64,000 nt of DNA from Xanthomonas sp. SI (GTDB lineage: Bacteria > Pseudomonadota > Gammaproteobacteria > Xanthomonadales > Xanthomonadaceae): positions 1,798,001 through 1,862,000 of the forward strand of contig NZ_CP051261.1 in NCBI RefSeq assembly GCF_014236855.1. Direction: 5' to 3'. The notes under the pieces are model-generated. The model was not told the DNA's origin, did no database searches, and saw nothing but the letters and a program-made list of their open reading frames with translations. Below are positions 28,574 through 36,855 of this stretch, in pieces (positions within the stretch are counted from its first letter, which is position 1; each line of letters begins with the position of its first letter). The position numbers were made by a program, and so were the translations under genes.

Positions 28574-31500
28574 TCACCGCGGCGACAGTGCCGCCAGCAG
28601 GCCGCGCGCGGCGTTGAAGCGGTCCGCCGCTTCCGGCAGCGGCAGCTTCACCTTCAGCTTGTCCGGGCCGTCCATCGCGTACAGCTTGGGCTGCTTCTGG
28701 ATCATCTGGATGATGGTCATCGGATCGATATTGGGCTTGGACTCGAACACGATGCGGCCGCCGTTCTCGCCAAGTTCCAGTTTGCGGATGCCCAGCGTGT
28801 TGGCCTGCAGCTTCAGCTCGGCGACCGCGAACAGGTGCTTCACCGCATCCGGCAGCAGGCCGAAGCGGTCGATCATCTCCACCTGCAGTTCGCGCAGCTG
28901 CTCGCTGTCGCGCGCGCTGGAGATGCGCTTGTACAGGGTCAGGCGGGTGTGCACGTCGGGCAGGTAGTCGTCCGGGATCAGCGCCGGCACATGCAGTTCC
29001 ACTTCGGCGCCGCGCGCTTCCTCGCCGGCGTCCAGGTCCGGCAGCTTGCCCTGGCGGATGCTGCGCACCGCGCGTTCCAGCAGCTCGGTGTACAGGCTGA
29101 AGCCAACCTCGGCCATCTGCCCGCTCTGGTCCTCGCCGAGCAGTTCGCCGGCGCCGCGGATTTCCAGGTCGTGGGTGGCCAGGGTGAAGCCAGCGCCGAG
29201 TTCGTCCATCGAGGCGATCGCGTCCAGCCGCTTCTGCGCATCGCCGGTGATGCTGCGCCGGTCCGGGACCAGCAGGTAGGCGTAGGCGCGATGGTGCGAA
29301 CGGCCGACGCGGCCGCGCAGCTGGTGCAGCTGGGCCAGGCCGAAGCGGTCGGCGCGGTTGATGACGATGGTGTTGGCGTTGGGAATGTCGATGCCCGATT
29401 CGATGATCGTGGTCGACAGCAGCACGTTGAAGCGCTGCTTCTGGAAATCCAGCATCACCCGTTCCAGCTCGCGCTCGGGCATCTGCCCGTGGGCGATGCC
29501 GATGCGCGCCTCGGGCACCAGCTCGCTGAGCTCGCGCTGCATGCGGCCGATGCTTTCCACGTCGTTGTGCAGGAAGTACAGCTGGCCGCCGCGCGCCAGC
29601 TCGCGCTGGAACGCCTCGCGCAGCAGCGCGTTGTCCCAGGCGGTGACGAAGGTCTGCACCGCCAGCCGGTTCGGCGGCGGGGTGGCGATGATCGACAGGT
29701 CGCGCAACCCGGCCATGGCCATGTTCAGCGTGCGCGGGATCGGCGTGGCGGTGAGGGTGAGCAGGTGCACGTTGGCGCGCAGCGCCTTCAGCGCTTCCTT
29801 CTGGCGCACGCCGAAACGCTGTTCCTCGTCGACCACGACCAGGCCCAGGTCCTTGAACTTCACGTCCGGCTGCAGCAGGCGGTGGGTGCCGATGATCACG
29901 TCGATGCCGCCGTCGGCGACCTTCTCCAGCTCGGCCTTGATCTCCTTGGCGCTCTTGAAGCGCGACAGCACTTCCACCCGCAGCGGCCAGTCGGCGAAGC
30001 GGTCGCGGAAGTTGCGGTAGTGCTGTTCGGCCAGCAGCGTGGTCGGCACCAGCACCGCCACCTGCTTGCCGGCGCTGGCCGCGGCGAACGCGGCGCGCAC
30101 CGCGACCTCGGTCTTGCCGAAGCCGACGTCGCCGCAGACCACGCGGTCCATCGGCTGGCTGCTGCCCAGGTCGCGCAGGGTGGCCTCGATCGCGGCCAGC
30201 TGGTCGGTGGTCTCCTCGAACGGGAAGCCGGCCGCGAACGGTTCGTACATGGCCCGGTCCACCTGCAAGGCCAGACCGGCGCGGGCGCGGCGCCGCGCCT
30301 GGATCTCCAGCAGTTCGGCGGCCACGTCGCGCACCTTCTCGGCGGCGCGGCGCTTGGCCTTGGTCCACTGCTCGCCGCCCAGCGAATGCAGCGGCGCGGT
30401 CTCGGCCGAGGCGCCGGAGTAGCGGCTGATCAGGTGCAGCTGCGCGACCGGCACGTACAGGCGGTCGCCCTTGGCGTATTCGATCTCCAGGAATTCGCCG
30501 GGCATGCCGCCGGCATCGAGCACGATCAGCCCGCGGTAGCGGCCGACGCCGTGGTCCTCGTGCACGATCGGCGCGCCTTCGGTCAGCTCGCCGAGGTCGC
30601 GGATGATCGCTTCCGGCTCGCGCCCGGCGCGGCGCGTGCGCCGCGGCTGGCCGGCGCGCTCGGGGAACAGCTGGCGCTCGGTGAGCACCGCGATGTGCGG
30701 ATCGTCGAGGGCGAAGCCGTCGTCCAGCGGTGCGACCGCGATGGCGAAGCGTGCAGGCGCTACATCGGAGTCGAGCCCCTCTCCCGCCGGGAGAGGGGTT
30801 GGGGTGAGGGTACGGCCGCTAGTGACCTGCTTCTGCGCAGCTGTGGAGGATGCAGACGAAGCAGAAGCAGAAGCAGCAGCAGCCTTCTTCGACAAGGATG
30901 GCGCGAGCGCCGCACCCTCATCCGGCGCTTCGCGCCACCTTCTCCCGGGGGGAGAAGGGAGGAATGCTGCGAAGTTTGGGATCACCTCGGGCTTCAGCCC
31001 CGCCGCGGCCAGCACTTCCAGCAGCGCTTCGCGGCGGCCCGGCGAGTCGGCGGCGATCAGCACGCGGCCCGGGTAGCTGCCGAGGAAGCTCTTCAGCGCT
31101 TCGGCCGGAGCGGCGTCCTTGGCCGCCACCGGCAGCGGCGGCAGCGGCTGGTCGCCCAGCGCCTGCGCCTCGTCGATGCGCGCGTGGTCGGCGGCCCACA
31201 CCTCGATGCGCGGCAGGCCGTTGAGCTTTTCGCGCAGCGTGTCCGGCGCCTGGTACAGCTCTTCGGGCGCCAGCAGCGGGCGCTCCACGTCGTGGCGGCG
31301 CTGCTCGTAGCGGTTCTGGGTCTGCGCCCAGAACGCATCGGCGGCGGCGCCCACGCCCGGCGCGAGCAGCGGCAGCACCGACTCGCCCAGATAGTCGAAC
31401 AAGGTGGCGGTGGCATCGCGCGCCGCGGCGCCGGCGCCGCGCGTCTCCTGGAAGAACAGCGGCAGGTAGTATTCGATGCCCGACGGCGCCAGCCGCGCCT

Positions 31501-32266
31501 TCAGGTCCTGGTACAGCGCGCTGCGCCGGGTGTCCACGTCGAAGCGTTCGCGCAGCGTGGCCAGCACCCGCTCCACGCTGGCATCGTCCATCGGCACTTC
31601 GCGGCCGGGCAGCATCTTCACCGCCTGCACGTGGTCCAGCGAGCGCTGCGATTCCGGGTCGAAGGCGCGGATCGAGTCGATGTCATCGTCCAGCAGCTCG
31701 ATCCGCAACGGCGTGTCCGAACCCATCGGATACACGTCGAGCAGGCCGCCGCGCACCGCGAAATCGCCCGGGTCCATCACCTGCGGCACGTTGCGGTAGC
31801 CGGCGCTCTCCAGGCGGCGTTTTTCCGCCTCCAGGTCCAGGCGCTGGCCCACGTGCAGGTCGAAACTGCCGCCGACGATGTAGCGCAACGGCGCCACGCG
31901 CTGCATCAGCGTCTGCACCGGCACCACCACGATGCCCTGTTTCAGCGTCGGCAGCCGGTGCAGCGCCGACAGGCGCTGGCTGACGATGTCCGGGTGCGGG
32001 CTGAACTGGTCGTAGGGCAGGGTCTCCCAGTCCGGGAACGGCACCACCGGCAGGCTGCCGTCGCCGGCCAGCAGCGTGTGCAGGTCGGCCTCGATCTGGT
32101 GCGCGCTCTGGTTGTCGCGCGCGACCACCAGCAGCGGCCCGCGATGCGCCGCGGCGGCGCAGGCGATGTGCCAGGCCAGCGCGGTCGAGGACGCAGGGGC
32201 GCGCCAGAAGGCGCGGAGCTGGCCGGATTTGGGCAGCGGCGGAACGGGGAAGGAAAGAGGCGCCAT
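28574..32266 (-). CDS. mfd: transcription-repair coupling factor Mfd, with in-frame repeat insertion
   Basis: 1230 residues; E. coli Mfd has 1148. The UvrB-like N-terminus (1-350: FPDWETLPYDQFSPHPDIVSQR), RNA polymerase interaction domain (VHEDHGVGRYRGL), and RecG-like motor (Walker A GDVGFGKTEV, box VVDEEQRFGVRQKE, TATPIPRTLNMA) are intact, as is the C-terminal D7 domain. Mfd removes RNA polymerase stalled at lesions and recruits UvrA. Residues about 436-498 are not Mfd-like: they are the translation of a palindromic element (TLTPTPLPAGEG) plus an Ala/Ser-rich stretch, placed between PNFAAF and the conserved FAIAVAPLDDGF in domain D3. The frame stays open. Start ATG opens MAPLSFPVPPLPK. Confidence 0.96.
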   Translation of the reverse strand: MAPLSFPVPPLPKSGQLRAFWRAPASSTALAWHIACAAAAHRGPLLVVARDNQSAHQIEADLHTLLAGDGSLPVVPFPDWETLPYDQFSPHPDIVSQRLSALHRLPTLKQGIVVVPVQTLMQRVAPLRYIVGGSFDLHVGQRLDLEAEKRRLESAGYRNVPQVMDPGDFAVRGGLLDVYPMGSDTPLRIELLDDDIDSIRAFDPESQRSLDHVQAVKMLPGREVPMDDASVERVLATLRERFDVDTRRSALYQDLKARLAPSGIEYYLPLFFQETRGAGAAARDATATLFDYLGESVLPLLAPGVGAAADAFWAQTQNRYEQRRHDVERPLLAPEELYQAPDTLREKLNGLPRIEVWAADHARIDEAQALGDQPLPPLPVAAKDAAPAEALKSFLGSYPGRVLIAADSPGRREALLEVLAAAGLKPEVIPNFAAFLPSPPGRRWREAPDEGAALAPSLSKKAAAASASASSASSTAAQKQVTSGRTLTPTPLPAGEGLDSDVAPARFAIAVAPLDDGFALDDPHIAVLTERQLFPERAGQPRRTRRAGREPEAIIRDLGELTEGAPIVHEDHGVGRYRGLIVLDAGGMPGEFLEIEYAKGDRLYVPVAQLHLISRYSGASAETAPLHSLGGEQWTKAKRRAAEKVRDVAAELLEIQARRRARAGLALQVDRAMYEPFAAGFPFEETTDQLAAIEATLRDLGSSQPMDRVVCGDVGFGKTEVAVRAAFAAASAGKQVAVLVPTTLLAEQHYRNFRDRFADWPLRVEVLSRFKSAKEIKAELEKVADGGIDVIIGTHRLLQPDVKFKDLGLVVVDEEQRFGVRQKEALKALRANVHLLTLTATPIPRTLNMAMAGLRDLSIIATPPPNRLAVQTFVTAWDNALLREAFQRELARGGQLYFLHNDVESIGRMQRELSELVPEARIGIAHGQMPERELERVMLDFQKQRFNVLLSTTIIESGIDIPNANTIVINRADRFGLAQLHQLRGRVGRSHHRAYAYLLVPDRRSITGDAQKRLDAIASMDELGAGFTLATHDLEIRGAGELLGEDQSGQMAEVGFSLYTELLERAVRSIRQGKLPDLDAGEEARGAEVELHVPALIPDDYLPDVHTRLTLYKRISSARDSEQLRELQVEMIDRFGLLPDAVKHLFAVAELKLQANTLGIRKLELGENGGRIVFESKPNIDPMTIIQMIQKQPKLYAMDGPDKLKVKLPLPEAADRFNAARGLLAALSPR
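30776..30958. repeat. palindromic element inserted in frame inside mfd
   Basis: Same layout as the copies at 3119 and 3286: CCCCTCTCCC-gcc-GGGAGAGGGG, TTGGGGTGAGGGT, then a variable centre (AGAAGCAGAAGCAG-type run), ACCCTCATCCGGCG, and a closing TTCTCCC-gggg-GGAGAAGG hairpin. Its length of about 183 bases is a multiple of three with no stop in the mfd frame, so it adds about 61 residues to the protein. Confidence 0.85.
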
Positions 32267-32499
32267 TGACCGCTTAGTTTAGCAAGCTGGGATTGGGGAG
32301 TCGGGATTGGGGATTGGCCGCAAGCGTGCGCGGGGTGCGGCGCGGTCGCCTGGTCGGGCACAGCGGAGGCGGGCGGCGCAGGCGGTGGCCGCGTCCGCAG
32401 CACTGCGGGTGAGCCGCTGGGGCTCGCGAACCCATGCGTGGTTCGCGGTCTGCAGGTGGGTTACGCACCTGGCGGCAGCCCGAGCAGGGCCGCCCTCGC

Positions 32500-33042
32500 T
32501 CAGTTGCCCAGTTCCAGCACCACGCGCACCAGCCCCGGGGTGTCCGGATGCGGCATCGGCTGGAAGCCCAGCGATTCGGCCAGTTGCAGCATCGGCAGAT
32601 TGCTTTCCAGCACATCGCCGTAGAGCCGGTCCAGGTACTTGCGCCGCGCCCACTTGACCAGCTTGCGCATCAGCTGCCGGCCCAGGCCCTGGCCGGCGAC
32701 GAAGCTGCTGACCAGGATCGCGTATTCGGCCTCGCGGGTGCCGGGCGTGATCGCCGCGCGCGCCACCGCGCCGACCACCGCTTCGCCCGGCGGCAGCGGT
32801 TCGGCCGCGACCAGGGTCAGTTCGGTCTTCGGATTGGGATGGGTCAGGCGCTGCGCCATGTCCTCGGTCAGTTCCTGCACCGAATGCAGGAACCGCTCGC
32901 GGATCTCGGTCGGCCCGAGCAGGCTGAAGGCGCCTTGCAGCGGCGCGCTGTCTTCCGGCCGGATCGGCCGGATCAGCAGCTCGCGGCCGCTGGGCAAGGT
33001 GAAGTTTTCATGCCACGGAGGCATGCGGTTGCGGGTAGCCAT
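32500..33042 (-). CDS. GNAT family N-acetyltransferase
   Basis: 180 residues. The acetyl-CoA binding motif A reads VAGQGLGRQLMRKLVKWAR (about residues 115-133), followed by the beta-bulge strand and ESNLPMLQLAESLGF, typical of GNAT proteins. The N-terminal SGRELLIRPIRPEDSAPLQGAF resembles the acetyltransferase domain attached to ADP-forming acyl-CoA synthetases and to Pat protein acetylases, but no synthetase domain is present. The substrate is unknown. The gene is in the same direction as mfd but about 230 bases upstream of it, separated by DNA with GGATTGGGGA-type simple repeats. Confidence 0.85.
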   Translation of the reverse strand: MATRNRMPPWHENFTLPSGRELLIRPIRPEDSAPLQGAFSLLGPTEIRERFLHSVQELTEDMAQRLTHPNPKTELTLVAAEPLPPGEAVVGAVARAAITPGTREAEYAILVSSFVAGQGLGRQLMRKLVKWARRKYLDRLYGDVLESNLPMLQLAESLGFQPMPHPDTPGLVRVVLELGN

Positions 33043-33157
33043 TGCCGGATGATCCTCGACGAAGCCTGGATTCTCGCATTACCCGGGGCGGATGCCGTGA
33101 ACGCAGCGCTCACCGCGTTTGCCTACCCTGTGCGGGGATTTTCTAGAAGGATAGGCC

Positions 33158-34087
33158 ATGTCCGGCAGCGGCGATTCGCGGCGCGCCATCTTCTTCGCGC
33201 TCGGCGCCAACCTGGCCATCGCCCTGGCCAAGGGCGCGGCGGCGCTGGCCACCGGCTCGGGCGCGATGCTGGCCGAGACCGTGCATTCGCTGGCCGACTG
33301 CGGCAACCAACTGCTGTTGCTGCTGGGCATGCGCCAGGCCAAACGCCCGGCCAGCGCCGAGTATCCACTGGGCTACGGCCGCGCGATCTACTTCTGGTCG
33401 TTCCTGGTGGCGGTGATGCTGTTCTGCATCGGCGGCATGTTTTCGGTGTACGAGGGCGTGCACAAGCTGCTGCAGCCCGAGCCGTTGAGCAGTTGGGGCT
33501 GGGCGGTGGGCGTGCTGGGCTTTGCGCTCGTCGCCGAGGGCGTGTCGCTGCGCACCTGCCTGCAGGAGATCGCCAAGGTGCGTGGCGAGCGTTCGCTGTG
33601 GACCTGGTTCCGCGAAAGCCGCCAGGCCGAGCTGATCGTGATCTTCGGCGAGGACCTGGCGGCGCTGCTCGGCCTGGCGCTGGCCCTGGCCGCGGTGCTG
33701 CTGACGGTGCTGACCGGCAATCCGCTGTGGGACGCGCTGGGCACCATCGCCATCGGTGCGCTGCTGATCGTGGTCGCGGTGCTGGTGGCGATCGAGATCA
33801 AGGCGATGCTGATCGGGCAGAGCGTGGACCCGGCAATGCAGCGGCAATTGCATGCGTTCTTCCAGGCGCAACCGGAGATCGAGCGGGTGATCCACCTGAT
33901 CGCGATGCAACTGGGCGAGGACGTGATGGTGTCGGTGCAGGCCACGCTGCGGCAGAAGCACGATGCGGCGGCGCTGCTGGCCGACATCACCCGCATCGAG
34001 CGCGGCCTGAAGCAGCAGTTCCCGGCGGTGCGCTGGAGCTTCTTCGAGCCGGAGCCGGGCGCCGCCGAAGTCGCTTCCGGCAGCTGA
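33158..34087 (+). CDS. cation diffusion facilitator transporter (SLC30A9-like)
   Basis: 309 residues, about six transmembrane helices. Helix 2 carries the metal site LAETVHSLADCGNQ (HxxxD). In helix 5, where classical Zn transporters have HxxxD, the sequence is FGEDLAALLGLALAL, the Glu-Asp form typical of the SLC30A9-like branch of the family. A cytoplasmic domain of about 90 residues follows. It probably exports Zn2+ or another divalent metal from the cytoplasm using proton exchange; the altered site makes the metal uncertain. The ATG at 33158 is preceded by AGAAGGATAGGCC, a good ribosome site. Confidence 0.9.
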   Translation: MSGSGDSRRAIFFALGANLAIALAKGAAALATGSGAMLAETVHSLADCGNQLLLLLGMRQAKRPASAEYPLGYGRAIYFWSFLVAVMLFCIGGMFSVYEGVHKLLQPEPLSSWGWAVGVLGFALVAEGVSLRTCLQEIAKVRGERSLWTWFRESRQAELIVIFGEDLAALLGLALALAAVLLTVLTGNPLWDALGTIAIGALLIVVAVLVAIEIKAMLIGQSVDPAMQRQLHAFFQAQPEIERVIHLIAMQLGEDVMVSVQATLRQKHDAAALLADITRIERGLKQQFPAVRWSFFEPEPGAAEVASGS

Positions 34088-34133
34088 GCGGCATTGCTAC
34101 AGTGGCGCCCGGTCCATCGCGGGCGACAACGGA

Positions 34134-35093
34134 ATGAAGACCTCGAACGCTGTGCTGCTGTCCACCGTGATCACCCTGGCGCTGGTCGCGGTGCTGGGTG
34201 GGCTGATGCTGGGCGGCTTCTGGTGGCTCAAGCGCACGATGCAGGCGCCGCCGACGGTGGCGCCATCGTCCAGCGCCGCGCCCGCGGCGAAGGTGCCGGC
34301 CGATGCGGTGCTGGCACCGTACCGGCAACGTCTGGATGCCACGCGCAAGCCGGTGGCGCAGCTGCGCCTGCAGCCGATGGCGCAGGACGATCGCCTGGCC
34401 AGCAAGGTCGGCGGCCGCCCGTACTGGACCGCGGAAAAGGCCTACCCTCACGACGCCCATGGCCAGCCGCTGGCGCTGCTGGCGCAGGTGGACCTGGCGA
34501 AGATGCCGCCGCTGCGCGGCTATCCCACCCACGGCATGCTGCAGTTCTTCATCGGCAGCGACGATTTCTATGGCGCCAATCTCGACGGCGCCACCGACCT
34601 GGCCGCATTGAGCGCGCAACGCAATTTCCGCGTGGTGTATTGGCCGCGGCCCGATGCGTCGGCGCGGCAGGCCGAGGTGCCGTTGCCGGCCGCCGACGCG
34701 CTGCCGTTCGATCCGGCGCATCCGCGGGCGATGCATTTCGCTGTCGGCGAGGAAAGCATCGGCAGCAGCGACGTGCACTTCGAGCAGGCGCTGGGCCGGC
34801 CGCTGGACGAAGTCGCCGCCGCCTACGCCGGCCGCCATGCGCTGCCGCAGGACGACGTGGACGAGGCGCTGTACGACGCATTGAATCGCAGCGGGCACAA
34901 GCTCGGCGGCTATCCGGAGTTCACCCAGGAGGATCCGCGCACGCCGCAGGACGCGCAGGTCCTGCTGCTGCAGCTGGACAGCGACGACGCCATGATGTGG
35001 GGCGACAGCGGCATCGCCAACTTCTTCATCGATCCGGCCGACCTGCAGCGCGGCGATTTCAGCCGGGTCGCCTACAACTGGGATTGCTATTGA
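34134..35093 (+). CDS. DUF1963 (YwqG-like) protein with N-terminal membrane anchor
   Basis: 319 residues. One transmembrane helix (about 8-31) is followed by a Pro/Ser/Ala linker and a DUF1963 domain of about 260 residues. Markers are SKVGGRPYWTAEKAYPHD near 95, LALLAQVDLAKMPPL, GMLQFFIGSDD, and the C-terminal LLLLQLDSD...MWGDSGIANFFI. YwqG-type proteins have no assigned biochemical role. The anchor is unusual for the family and would place the domain on one face of the membrane. It begins 46 bases after the CDF gene and may be co-transcribed. Confidence 0.8.
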   Translation: MKTSNAVLLSTVITLALVAVLGGLMLGGFWWLKRTMQAPPTVAPSSSAAPAAKVPADAVLAPYRQRLDATRKPVAQLRLQPMAQDDRLASKVGGRPYWTAEKAYPHDAHGQPLALLAQVDLAKMPPLRGYPTHGMLQFFIGSDDFYGANLDGATDLAALSAQRNFRVVYWPRPDASARQAEVPLPAADALPFDPAHPRAMHFAVGEESIGSSDVHFEQALGRPLDEVAAAYAGRHALPQDDVDEALYDALNRSGHKLGGYPEFTQEDPRTPQDAQVLLLQLDSDDAMMWGDSGIANFFIDPADLQRGDFSRVAYNWDCY

Positions 35094-35153
35094 CCCAGTG
35101 CCGTGCGTGACACGCGCGCGGCTGCGGCGTGGCGGGACGTCCCGCGCGCCGGC

Positions 35154-36011
35154 TCACTCCTCGCGCTTGAGCCACTCCAGGCGGCTGGAGGCGCCGGCCT
35201 CGCCCAGATGCTGCTTCAGCGCCGGCAGCGCGCTGGCCAGCGCCTGCTCGAACTGCCACGGCGGATTGAGCAGCAGCATGCCGCTGCCGTTGAGCCGCAG
35301 CGGCGAATCGTCGGGGCGCACCTGCAGTTCGGCCAGCAGCACCGACTTGGCCGGCATCGCCGCGGCCTTGCGGAAGAACGGCTGCAGGCTGCGGCGCTGC
35401 TTGATCGGATACCACACCGCGCACATCGCCTGCGGCCAGCGGGTCAGGGTCTCGCGCAGCGCCGCGGCGATCAGCGGGTATTCGGCGTCCTGCGATTCGT
35501 AGGGCGGATCGATCAGCACCAGGCCGCGGCCGATCTTGGCCGCGCCGGCCTTCGGCGGCACGAACGCCTTGATCGCCGCATAGCCGTCGCCGGCATGCAC
35601 CTGCACGCGGCGGTCGTTGCCGAACAGCGCCTTCAGTTCGGCCGCTTCCTCGGGCTGCAGTTCGCAGGCGGCGAGCCGGTCCTGTTCGCGCATGGCCTGG
35701 GCGACCAGCAGCGGCGAGCCGGGATAGGCGAGCAGGGCGCCCACCGGGTTGTCGGCCTGCACTGCGCGCAGGTAGCGCTCCAGCACCTCGGGCAAGGTGG
35801 GCTGGCCCATCAGCTTCAGCACCCCGGCCGCGGCCTCGCCGGTCTTGCGGCTCTCGCTGCCGGCGAACAGGTAGCGGCCGCGCCCGGCATGGGTGTCGAG
35901 CACGAAGAACGGGCTGTCCTTGCGCTTGAGCGCGTCGATCAGCGCGAGCAGCACGGTGTGCTTGAGCGCGTCGGCATGGTTGCCGGCGTGGTAGGCGTGG
36001 CGATAGTTCAT
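35154..36011 (-). CDS. rlmJ: 23S rRNA (adenine(2030)-N6)-methyltransferase RlmJ
   Basis: 285 residues, close to the 280 of E. coli RlmJ. The N-terminus MNYRHAYHAGNHADALKH is the highly conserved family start. FFVLDTHAGRGRYLF is SAM motif I, and LVLIDPPYE is the catalytic DPPY motif of N6-adenine methyltransferases. It methylates A2030 of 23S rRNA. Convergent with the DUF1963 gene, 60 bases apart. Confidence 0.95.
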   Translation of the reverse strand: MNYRHAYHAGNHADALKHTVLLALIDALKRKDSPFFVLDTHAGRGRYLFAGSESRKTGEAAAGVLKLMGQPTLPEVLERYLRAVQADNPVGALLAYPGSPLLVAQAMREQDRLAACELQPEEAAELKALFGNDRRVQVHAGDGYAAIKAFVPPKAGAAKIGRGLVLIDPPYESQDAEYPLIAAALRETLTRWPQAMCAVWYPIKQRRSLQPFFRKAAAMPAKSVLLAELQVRPDDSPLRLNGSGMLLLNPPWQFEQALASALPALKQHLGEAGASSRLEWLKREE

Positions 36012-36192
36012 CGGCGCAGTGTACGGGTCGCACCGGCGCGGAGCCATGCCGGCACGCGACGAGCGCTGCGGCGGTCGAGCGGGCAGGGCGGGTGTCGGTC
36101 CGCCTGCGCGGGGCCTCGCGGCGGCGCCACCGCGCATCGCGTATGGTCGCGACCATCAGATTCCCTTAAGCCCGGCCCGCTATTTTTCCCCG

Positions 36193-36855
36193 ATGCGCAT
36201 CCTCCTGGTAGAAGACGATCTTTCGCTCGGCGACACCCTGCGCGGGTGGCTGAAGCTGGACGGCTACACCGTGGACTGGCTGACCCGTGGCGACGAGGCG
36301 CGCACCGCGCTGCAGGCGCAGCCCTACCAGTGCGTGCTGCTCGACCGCGGCCTGCCCGGACTCGACGGCGACGCCTTGCTGCGCACGCTGCGCGCGGCGC
36401 GGGTGACCACGCCGGTGCTGATGATCACCGCGCGCGATGCGCTGGAAGACCGGGTACAGGGCCTGGACCTGGGCGCCGACGACTATCTGGTCAAGCCGTT
36501 CGACCTGGAAGAGCTGTCGGCGCGCATCCGCGCCGCGTTGCGCCGTGGCGGCGGCGATCCCGCGGTGCTGCTGTCGCACGGCGAGGTGACCCTGGACCCG
36601 GTGGCCAAGCGCGTCACCCGCAACGGCGAGCCGGTGGCGTTGACCGCGCGCGAGTACGCGGTGCTGCATGCGCTGCTGGCGCGCAAGGGCCATATCGTCG
36701 GCCGCGACCAGCTCGAGGACGCGCTGTACGGCTGGGGCGAGGAAGTGGAGAGCAACGCGATCGAAGTGCACATCTCGCACCTGCGCAAGAAGCTGGGCAG
36801 CGCACTGATCGTCACGATCCGGCGCCAGGGCTACTGCCTGGGAGCGCCGCGATGA
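36193..36855 (+). CDS. OmpR-family response regulator (QseB/PmrA-like)
   Basis: 220 residues: receiver domain 1-118 (VEDD, phospho-acceptor D51 in VLLDRGLPGLDG, K101 in YLVKPF) and a winged-helix DNA-binding domain (LTAREYAVLHALLARKG; SNAIEVHISHLRKKL). The overall sequence is QseB/PmrA-like. It overlaps the sensor kinase gene by four bases (ATGA), so the pair is translationally coupled. The ATG at 36193 gives the canonical MRILLVEDD start. The promoter probably lies in 36012-36192, shared with the divergent rlmJ. Confidence 0.93.
   Translation: MRILLVEDDLSLGDTLRGWLKLDGYTVDWLTRGDEARTALQAQPYQCVLLDRGLPGLDGDALLRTLRAARVTTPVLMITARDALEDRVQGLDLGADDYLVKPFDLEELSARIRAALRRGGGDPAVLLSHGEVTLDPVAKRVTRNGEPVALTAREYAVLHALLARKGHIVGRDQLEDALYGWGEEVESNAIEVHISHLRKKLGSALIVTIRRQGYCLGAPR

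Noticed and set aside
30850..30960. Frameshift or assembly error in mfd
   Set aside because: The frame stays open and both flanks are normal Mfd. The extra sequence is recognisable as a repeat element found twice elsewhere in the window, so insertion explains it better.
34134..35093. DUF1963 protein as a toxin immunity factor
   Set aside because: YwqG-like proteins sometimes sit near toxin genes, but none is present here. The neighbours are a metal transporter and rlmJ.
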